From positions 61,071 through 125,070 of the forward strand of contig SCOE01000012.1 of NCBI GenBank assembly GCA_005503065.1: a stretch of 64,000 nucleotides of DNA. The letters run 5' to 3'. This document shows positions 58,357-64,000 of the stretch, in pieces. Within the stretch, counting starts at the first letter, position 1. Each line of letters begins with the position of its first letter. Below the pieces are notes generated by a model. That model was given only the letters and a program-made list of their open reading frames with translations, had not been told where the DNA came from and ran no database searches. This stretch comes from Comamonadaceae bacterium ALPHA2B (GTDB lineage Bacteria > Pseudomonadota > Gammaproteobacteria > Burkholderiales > Burkholderiaceae_C). The position numbers were made by a program, and so were the translations under genes.

Positions 58357-59124
58357 TCATCGGCACATCGGCCAGCCGCCGACCTCCAGGTGGAAGTGGT
58401 CGGCATGCACCGCGTTGTAGCCCGGGCCCAGCACGCCATCGAAGCTGCGGCAGGCGCCGGCATGCAGGTCGAAGAAGAAGGCCTGCACCGGGTCGGTGGC
58501 GCCGCGCCCGTCGGACCAGGGCCGCGCCGCGTCGCGCCGCAGGACCAGCGTGCGCCCGCCCTCCAGCGTGACCCCCGCGACGTCGAGCGCGTCGGCGGTG
58601 GCATGGCGGCTGCGCCGCCCTGTTGCGCGTCCGTCGCCGCTGTTGATGTCGCGGCAGGCGTAGCTGCCCAGGTGCTGCACCGAGGCGGCCGGCCGCCCGA
58701 AATGCTGGCGTGCCAGCGGTTGCAGTTCGTGCCGCTCCCACAGCGCGAAGGAGAGGGCGGCAGGGCAGCTCAGCAGCGTGGGTGCGCTCAGCGCCACCTC
58801 GCGGCCGGCGCGCAGGCGCACCGCGTTCTCGAACCCGCAGCCGTGTTGCAGCGGCCGGTCGGGCACCGCGTCGAAACGCAGGCCGGCTTGCTGCAGCGCC
58901 GCCCTGCACGCGGCCGGGTCGGCGCGCGTGCGCCGCAGCTTCAGCGGCGTGAGCCAGTTGGGCGCCTCCGCGACGTCGAGCGGCGCGAAGGGATCGTGGC
59001 GCGGCGGCAGCACGAGCAGGCCTGCCTCGCGCAGGCCCAGCAGCGCGCCCACGGCCGATGCCGCCAGCGCCAGCACCCACGGCCAGCGGCGGCGCGGGTG
59101 CGGCGGGGCGGGGTCCGTGGGCAT
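58357..59124 (-). CDS. Extensin-like family protein (membrane-anchored)
   Basis: 255 residues. An N-terminal membrane segment ([18 protein letters not shown]) is followed by the extensin-like C-terminal domain (about 70-255). Conserved pieces: [68 protein letters not shown] and [18 protein letters not shown]. The R-x-S-x-H-x-x-x-x-A-D-D/L-D and HADHFHLE motifs recall zinc DD-carboxypeptidase-like folds, so a cell-wall role is possible. Co-directional with the MFS gene. Confidence 0.82.
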   Translation of the reverse strand: MPTDPAPPHPRRRWPWVLALAASAVGALLGLREAGLLVLPPRHDPFAPLDVAEAPNWLTPLKLRRTRADPAACRAALQQAGLRFDAVPDRPLQHGCGFENAVRLRAGREVALSAPTLLSCPAALSFALWERHELQPLARQHFGRPAASVQHLGSYACRDINSGDGRATGRRSRHATADALDVAGVTLEGGRTLVLRRDAARPWSDGRGATDPVQAFFFDLHAGACRSFDGVLGPGYNAVHADHFHLEVGGWPMCR

Positions 59125-59135
59125 GATGTTTCGAG

Positions 59136-59195
59136 CAAAAAGTGGCTATAGCGCCCGTGGCGTGTGCGCCTCATGCTATCAAAAGAGAAGCAATA
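59136..59195. repeat. Family-2-like repeat (intergenic copy)
   Basis: CAAAAAGTGGCTATAGCGCC then CATGCTATCAAAAGAGAAGC: the two blocks CAAAAGTGGCT...AGCGCC and GCTATCAAA of this family. Lies between the divergent extensin-like and MOSC genes. Confidence 0.6.
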
Positions 59196-59227
59196 CACCC
59201 GCGCTGGAGAGGTCGCCACAATGCCGC

Positions 59228-59746
59228 ATGGACCTGGACCTGCGCACGCTGACCCGACAATTTGCCCGGCCGGGCCGGCTGGAGGCGATCCACCTGAGGC
59301 CCGCCCGGCGTGCGCCGGTGCAGACCGTGCATGAAGTGACCGCCATCGCCGGCCGCGGCCTGGATGGCGACCGCAGCGCGCGGGCTGCGACGGTGGGCGG
59401 CAAGCGCCAGGTCACGCTGCTGCAGGCCGAGCACCTGCCCGTGATCGCCGCGCTGGCGGCGCGTGCCGATGTGCAGGCCGCGGATTTGCGGCGCAACCTC
59501 GTGGTGTCGGGCCTGAACCTGATCGCCGCGCGTGCATTGTTCCGCGACCAGCCGATGGCGCTGCTCATCGGCGAGTCGGTGGTGCTGGAGCTCAGCGGCC
59601 CGTGCGAGCCCTGCTCGCGCATGGAGGAACTGCTGGGCCCGGGCGGCTACAACGCGCTGCGGGGCCACGGCGGCATGACCGCCCGGGTGATCGCCGGCGG
59701 CGTGCTGCGCGTGGGGGACGCGGTGCGCTGCGAGCCGCGTGCCTAG
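59228..59746 (+). CDS. MOSC domain protein
   Basis: 172 residues, nearly all MOSC domain: [70 protein letters not shown] and [20 protein letters not shown] with the conserved Cys. MOSC proteins bind molybdenum cofactor or handle activated sulfur in transfer reactions. The stop codon shares the palindrome CTAG (59743-59746) with the stop of the convergent deacetylase gene. Stand-alone on this strand. Confidence 0.85.
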   Translation: MDLDLRTLTRQFARPGRLEAIHLRPARRAPVQTVHEVTAIAGRGLDGDRSARAATVGGKRQVTLLQAEHLPVIAALAARADVQAADLRRNLVVSGLNLIAARALFRDQPMALLIGESVVLELSGPCEPCSRMEELLGPGGYNALRGHGGMTARVIAGGVLRVGDAVRCEPRA

Positions 59747-60621
59747 GCGGTGGTCCTGTCCCCGGGCCGGGGCCGGGCCCGAAACAGCGTTTGCGACAGC
59801 GGACGCAGATGCACCTGAACGTCGGCCACCTGCATCGAGGGCTTCAGCAGCGCGAGCGCCGACCGCTCCTGCACGCGGGCTTCGCCGACCGCGTCGCCGT
59901 CGACGGCCCACATCGACGGATGGCACATGAGCACGTCGCCGTCACCGCCCTGCGCCAGCCAGGCCTGCAGGCGATGCCCGTAGGCGCTGCCTCCTGCGCC
60001 GAAGCCGTACACACCGAGCAGGTGCCGGCTCATGGGCAGGCCGCGGCGGCGCGCCAGTGCCTCCAGCCCGCTGCCACCCAGCGCATGGATCAGGCGCTGC
60101 TTGGCCGGCACCGACATCGGCGGGCCGGCCGGCCGCGTGCTCCGCAGCCACGGCGGTGCCGCGGGGTAGCGCGCCGCCAGGGCCTCGGCCAGTTGCTCGC
60201 GCACGCCCGGCAGCTGGTGCACGTGGCGGTGGCCGTCGACATGGGCGGGTGCGCGGTCCATCGCCTGTTCGAAGCTGTCGAGTTGCGCATCGATCGCGGC
60301 ACGCACCGCCGCCAGGTCGAGCCGGCGCGCGAAGCTGCGCAGCACCAGGCCGCGCAGGGCGGCCTCGGCGGGCGAGGGGTCCACTGCCGTCAGGTCCAGG
60401 TGCAGGCCCACGTCGGCCTGCTCCGCCGGCAGCACGCGCAGCCGGCGCGCGCCGGGCAGCCAGGCTGAGCGCAGCACCATGCAACTGGTGGCCGTGACGG
60501 CACCGCGTTCGATGAGCGCCAGCACCGCCTGGTTGATGCCCTCCGACAGGCCGAAGTCGTCGGCACAGACGCACAGGGTGCGAACTTCGCCAGCGCCGGT
60601 CGATGGTGTCCGTGCGTTCAT
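59743..60621 (-). CDS. YdjC/ChbG/HpnK-family carbohydrate deacetylase (NaxD/LgmC-like)
   Basis: 292 residues from ATG 60621. Metal-binding and catalytic motifs: [20 protein letters not shown] with the Asp pair, [10 protein letters not shown] with the His, and [20 protein letters not shown] with the second His group. HpnK and NaxD members remove N-acetyl groups from lipid-linked sugars. It is the last gene of a four-gene operon with ArnC-like and ArnT-like proteins, which favours an undecaprenyl-phosphate-sugar deacetylase. ATG overlaps the ArnT-like stop as ATGA. Confidence 0.85.
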   Translation of the reverse strand: MNARTPSTGAGEVRTLCVCADDFGLSEGINQAVLALIERGAVTATSCMVLRSAWLPGARRLRVLPAEQADVGLHLDLTAVDPSPAEAALRGLVLRSFARRLDLAAVRAAIDAQLDSFEQAMDRAPAHVDGHRHVHQLPGVREQLAEALAARYPAAPPWLRSTRPAGPPMSVPAKQRLIHALGGSGLEALARRRGLPMSRHLLGVYGFGAGGSAYGHRLQAWLAQGGDGDVLMCHPSMWAVDGDAVGEARVQERSALALLKPSMQVADVQVHLRPLSQTLFRARPRPGDRTTA

Positions 60622-62186
60622 CCCGGCGCCCCCGTCGGCGGAAGGGCGCCGGGCGTGCCACCGTGCGACAGGCAGTCCGCCCCTTCGCCCGGCCGGCCGT
60701 CGTGGCGCCATACGGCGAGGTGGGCGTTGAAGCTGACCAGTCCCATGCCGAGTACCCACGGGGCGATGCGCTGTGCATCCGGTGCACCGATGACCCAGGT
60801 GCGCGCGCCGCCGCAGATCGAGGCGGGTTGCGCCTCGACCGGCTGCAGCAGGCGCATGGCGGCCGCGGGATCGAACGCTGCGGCATCGGCCAATTCCTTG
60901 CGCCAGTTGTCGCGGGCCTGGGCGACCTCCGGCCGCCAGTCGGCTGCCACGGTCGCGGGCGCCGGCAGCCGCCAGTAGAGCGGCAGTTCATAGAAATACT
61001 GGTCGAGCATCACCACGCGGTCGCCCGGCGCGATGGCCTGGCCGGCAGGCAGGCGGAGGGTGGCATCGGGCGGCGTTCCCAGGCGGGCGGCCAGCACCAC
61101 GCTGCCCAGGCAGGCCAGCGCCGCGAAGCCGGCCGTCGGGGCGAGCAGCCGCCGGCCGGCCGTTCCGGCCGCTGCGATCCTCGCGATGCCGGCGGCGAGC
61201 GGCGGAAGGGCGGGCAGCACATAGCCGATGAGCTTGGAGCGCGGCAGCGAGAAGAACAGCACGACGACCGCGGCCCACGCCAGCATGAGCAGGTCGATGT
61301 CGTCGAGCCGGCCCCCGGCTCGCCGCCCGGCGGCCGGCAGCCAGGCCGTCCATGGCAGGCACAGGCCGAGCAGCACCGGCAGGTAGAACCAGAACGGGTG
61401 TTCGTTGTTGAACCCGCTTGCCGCAAAGCGCCGGAAATGCTGCGTGACGACGAAGTAATCGAAGAAGGCCGGGAAGTGCCGCTGCATGGCCACGAACCAC
61501 GGCCCGGCGATGGCCAGCAACAGCAGCCAGCCCGGCCACCACGCGGCCAGGCGCAGCACGCGCGGCCGCCGGCTGGCGAGCGCCCAGAGCACGAGAACGC
61601 CTGCCGGCAGCACCACGCCGATCAGGCCCTTGGCCAGCAGGCCCAGGGCGGCACTTGCGAAGGCGAGCGCCAGCGCGCTGCGCCACGGCAGCCCGCGCTC
61701 CCAGGCCAGGGCGGCATCGGCGGCCGCCAGCACGCAGGCGCTGATGCATCCCGCGACCAGCATGTCGAGGTTGGCGAACTGCGCGCCCACATAGAAGAAG
61801 GGCGCGCTGCACAGCACGGCGGTCGCGAGCCGGGCCTGTGCGCGGTTGCCGTGGCGGCGCAGGAACCAGAACAGCGCGCCTGCAGCCAGCCAGGCCCCCG
61901 CCAGCGAAGGCAGCCGCGCCACCCAGGGGTGCGGACCGGCGACGGCCATGGCCGCGGCGCCGATCCAGTAGAACAGCGGCGGCTTGTGGAAGAAGGGCAG
62001 GCCGTTGAGCCGTGGCACCAGCCAGTCGCCCGACTGCAGCATGGCGTAGGCCACGCTCGCGTAGCGGCCCTCGTCGGGCGACATCAGCGGCCGCCAGCCC
62101 ATGCTCCACGCCAGCCACAGCGCCGCCACCAGCAGAAAGGCCGCATCGCCGCGTGCGCCGCGCGAGCGCACCGGCGCGAGCGTCAT
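60618..62186 (-). CDS. ArnT-like glycosyltransferase (GT83/PMT-fold)
   Basis: 522 residues from ATG 62186. About 10-12 membrane segments. The PMT-type motif is MSPDEGRYASVAYAMLQSGD (catalytic DE in the first periplasmic loop), followed by WLVPRLNGLPFFHKPPLFYW, typical of ArnT. The C-terminal periplasmic part is short (about 400-522). ArnT transfers a sugar from undecaprenyl phosphate to lipid A phosphate. The sugar here is unknown. Overlaps both neighbours by four bases (ATGA), so the operon is translationally coupled. Confidence 0.88.
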   Translation of the reverse strand: MTLAPVRSRGARGDAAFLLVAALWLAWSMGWRPLMSPDEGRYASVAYAMLQSGDWLVPRLNGLPFFHKPPLFYWIGAAAMAVAGPHPWVARLPSLAGAWLAAGALFWFLRRHGNRAQARLATAVLCSAPFFYVGAQFANLDMLVAGCISACVLAAADAALAWERGLPWRSALALAFASAALGLLAKGLIGVVLPAGVLVLWALASRRPRVLRLAAWWPGWLLLLAIAGPWFVAMQRHFPAFFDYFVVTQHFRRFAASGFNNEHPFWFYLPVLLGLCLPWTAWLPAAGRRAGGRLDDIDLLMLAWAAVVVLFFSLPRSKLIGYVLPALPPLAAGIARIAAAGTAGRRLLAPTAGFAALACLGSVVLAARLGTPPDATLRLPAGQAIAPGDRVVMLDQYFYELPLYWRLPAPATVAADWRPEVAQARDNWRKELADAAAFDPAAAMRLLQPVEAQPASICGGARTWVIGAPDAQRIAPWVLGMGLVSFNAHLAVWRHDGRPGEGADCLSHGGTPGALPPTGAPG

Positions 62187-63208
62187 GGCGGCGTCTCCTT
62201 CAGGCCCTCGCCGCTCTGCTCGCGCACCACGAAGAGCGGCCGGCCCTTGACCTCCTCGAAGATCCGCCCGACGTACTCGCCCACCACGCCCAGCGACAGC
62301 ATCTGGATGCCGATGAAGAACATGAGGCTGACGACGATGGTGGTCCAGCCCGGCACGGGGTTGCCCGCGACCAGGTGGTCGAGCACCAGGTAGGTGCCGT
62401 AGCCCAGGGCCGGCAGCGCCATCACCAGGCCCAGGATGCTGATCAGCCGCAAGGGCCAGGTGGTGAAGGAGGTCAGCCCGTCGAGCGCCAGGTGCAGCAG
62501 GCGCAGCGCCCCGAAGCGGCTGCGGCCCTGCGCGCGCGGCGCGGGCGTGTAGGGCAGGGCGACGGCGCGAAAGCCCACCCAGGCATACAGGCCCTTCATG
62601 AAGCGGCTGCGCTCGGGCAGCGACAGCAGCGCGTCGACCACCTTGCGGTCCATCAGGCGGAAGTCGCCCGCGTCCTCCGGCAGAGGCACGCGGCTCGCCG
62701 CGTTCATGAGCAGGTAGAAAAGGTGGCTGCCCCAGCGCTTGAAGGCGGCCTCGTCGGCACGGTTCTCGCGCACGGCGTACACCACCTCGGCCCCTGCGCG
62801 CCAGTGGCCCACCATCGACAGGATCAGCTGTGGTGCATGCTGGAGGTCGCCGTCGAGCAGCACCACCGCATCGCCGCGCGCAGCGGCCAGGCCCGCGCTC
62901 AGCGCGGCCTCCTTGCCGAAGTTGCGCGACAGGCTCAGGCAGCGAAAGCCCGCGAGCTGGCACCACTCGCGCGCCACCACCGCGGTGGCGTCGGTGCTGC
63001 CATCGTCGACCACGATCACCTCCCACCGCAAGCCGCTCTGTTCGAGCGTGCTTTCCAGCAGCGGCAGGAGGTGGCGCAGGTTGGCCGCTTCGTTGAAGCA
63101 GGGAACCACGCAGGACAGGCTCGGCGCGCTGGGCGCGCGGTTGGCCTGCGGGACGGGTCCGGCGCTGACGGGCGCGAGGCGCGGCGGGGGCGTGGGCAGG
63201 GCGCTCAT
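62183..63208 (-). CDS. ArnC/GtrB-like polyprenyl-phosphate glycosyltransferase (GT2)
   Basis: 341 residues from ATG 63208; a GTG at 63253 would give 356 residues and overlap the PAP2 stop as GTGA, the pattern of the other junctions here, so that start is a serious alternative. GT2 motifs: LSCVVPCFNEAANLRHLLPL, WEVIVVDDGSTDATA, VVLLDGDLQHAPQLI (DxD-like) and DAGDFRLMDRKVVDAL. Two C-terminal membrane segments (about 255-280 and 290-315) anchor it. It would put a sugar on undecaprenyl phosphate at the cytoplasmic face. Confidence 0.9.
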   Translation of the reverse strand: MSALPTPPPRLAPVSAGPVPQANRAPSAPSLSCVVPCFNEAANLRHLLPLLESTLEQSGLRWEVIVVDDGSTDATAVVAREWCQLAGFRCLSLSRNFGKEAALSAGLAAARGDAVVLLDGDLQHAPQLILSMVGHWRAGAEVVYAVRENRADEAAFKRWGSHLFYLLMNAASRVPLPEDAGDFRLMDRKVVDALLSLPERSRFMKGLYAWVGFRAVALPYTPAPRAQGRSRFGALRLLHLALDGLTSFTTWPLRLISILGLVMALPALGYGTYLVLDHLVAGNPVPGWTTIVVSLMFFIGIQMLSLGVVGEYVGRIFEEVKGRPLFVVREQSGEGLKETPP

Positions 63209-63249
63209 GGTCGAGGGGCGCTGGCGGAGGATGGGGCGACGTGCCTCGT

Positions 63250-63831
63250 TCACGGCGCCCGCCGGTGCGTCGGCTCGGCGGCTTGCTGGATGCGCGCGAA
63301 CGCAGGTGCCAGCCACCGTGTCGCAAGCCATTGCAGCGTCATGAACAGGCCCTGCACGCCAAGCGCGAGCACCAGCCCGCCGGCAATGTCCGAGGGGAAA
63401 TGCACACCCGCGTAGACGCGTGCCCAGCCGGTGGCGAGCGCCAGCACCGCCGCCGCCGGCGCCCAGCGGCGCAGGCCGGGCCGGGCCGCAAGCGCGAACG
63501 CGATGAAGAACATCACCGTGGCATGGGTGCTGGGCATGGCGTGGCTGGCGCCGTGCTCGATGTAGGCGGGGGCCAAGCCCAGCATGAAGGGCCGCGGCAG
63601 GCCGATCCTGTCCGCCAGCCCGTGTGCCACGAAGGATGCGGCGCCGGCAGCCGCCAGCGCCGCCAGCAGGTAGCCGCGCTCGCGCGGCTGACGCCAGGCG
63701 GCCCAGCCCATCAGGCCGGCGCACAGCCAGGCGCCGCCCTCGGCGATCGCGCAAGCGATGGTCAACAGCCAGTGTGCGGGTGAGGGGCCGGCAGTCATCA
63801 GGAGAAACAGGGCGGTGTCGGGGTGCGTCAT
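63250..63831 (-). CDS. PAP2-family membrane phosphatase
   Basis: 193 residues with about five to six membrane segments. The three PAP2 motifs are visible: RIGLPRP (KxxxxxxRP-like), MPSTHATVMF (PSxH) and ARVYAGVHFPSD (SRxxxxxHxxxD-like). In this operon it may be an undecaprenyl-pyrophosphate phosphatase or a lipid A phosphatase that prepares the site or recycles carrier. First gene of the operon; the upstream 170 bp at the window edge should hold the promoter. Confidence 0.85.
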   Translation of the reverse strand: MTHPDTALFLLMTAGPSPAHWLLTIACAIAEGGAWLCAGLMGWAAWRQPRERGYLLAALAAAGAASFVAHGLADRIGLPRPFMLGLAPAYIEHGASHAMPSTHATVMFFIAFALAARPGLRRWAPAAAVLALATGWARVYAGVHFPSDIAGGLVLALGVQGLFMTLQWLATRWLAPAFARIQQAAEPTHRRAP

Positions 63832-64000
63832 GCGCCGCCTCGCGCAGGACGCTCGCGTCGCATCCGAAGGAAAAAAGGAAAAAGGGGACTCATGGACGTC
63901 TCCGGCAGGAACGATCGTCCATCGCAGCGAGGCTGCGACGGGGCCGACGGCGCAAGGCGCCGCGTTCAGCAGGAGACGGGAGGAGGGGCGAGCGCGGGTG
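63832..64000. other. Right-edge region, operon promoter side
   Basis: GC-rich except for AAGGAAAAAAGGAAAAAGG at about 63868-63886. An open frame from ATG 63892 on the plus strand runs off the window without a stop; at 36 codons I cannot judge it. Confidence 0.3.

Noticed and set aside
63892..64000. Start of a plus-strand gene at the right edge
   Set aside because: Only 36 open codons, Arg/Gly-rich, cut by the window end; cannot be judged.

Overview
The window is a GC-rich (roughly two thirds G+C) chromosomal segment of a beta-proteobacterium, most likely Burkholderiales, family Comamonadaceae (Variovorax/Acidovorax-like). The evidence is the iscRSUA-hscBA-fdx-dnaQ order, the pdh operon with an extra lipoyl domain on LpdA, the DUF934-CysI pair, TPP riboswitches ahead of thiamine genes, and short palindromic repeats of a type I recall from comamonad genomes. 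There is no prophage, insertion sequence, CRISPR array or rRNA operon. The species is an inference.

Layout. 1-5331: Fe-S cluster operon (3' end of iscR, iscS, iscU, iscA, hscB, hscA, fdx), then dnaQ and tRNA-Val(CAC). 6451-9050: small ORFs, an LhgO-like oxidoreductase and a YqjD/YqjE-like membrane pair. 9071-14811: pyrD, rpiA, a glutaredoxin-like protein, prlC and folD. 14908-25363: a two-component system divergent from the pyruvate dehydrogenase operon aceE-aceF-[proteasome-like gene]-lpdA. 25449-32627: a methyltransferase, an NlpC/P60 protein, a PQQ sugar dehydrogenase, divergent pobA/pobR and a QseBC-type system. 32611-38252: a ferredoxin, an unknown protein, tRNA-Asn(GTT), a DegP/MucD protease and an acyltransferase with a fused SGNH-type domain.

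38377-46205 is a thiamine region: a TonB-dependent receptor and a CytX-type permease each lie behind a TPP riboswitch, with thiOSGE on the same strand and thiD on the opposite strand between cytX and thiO. 46272-49253: an HTH-TPR regulator, an orphan Bug-type binding protein and a small membrane protein. 49276-56446: assimilatory sulfate reduction (cysI, DUF934 gene, cysH, cysD, cysN) plus fdxA and a TrxR-type ferredoxin reductase. Two near-identical promoter modules precede cysI and cysH. 56663-59746: an MFS transporter, an extensin-like protein and a MOSC protein. 59743-63831: a tightly overlapping four-gene operon (PAP2 phosphatase, ArnC-like and ArnT-like glycosyltransferases, YdjC/NaxD-like deacetylase) that resembles amino-sugar lipid A modification systems.

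The most notable points are: (i) a BPH-like proteasome homolog inside the pdh operon; (ii) a repeat family (GCTATC...GTAGC plus GCGCCCGC) that forms part of reading frames, including the AceF and LpdA linkers, the CysN N-terminus and the signal peptide of the riboswitch-controlled receptor; (iii) a second repeat inserted in frame in prlC; (iv) the possible non-contiguous cytX/thiOSGE operon around antisense thiD; (v) the lipid A modification-like cluster at the right edge.
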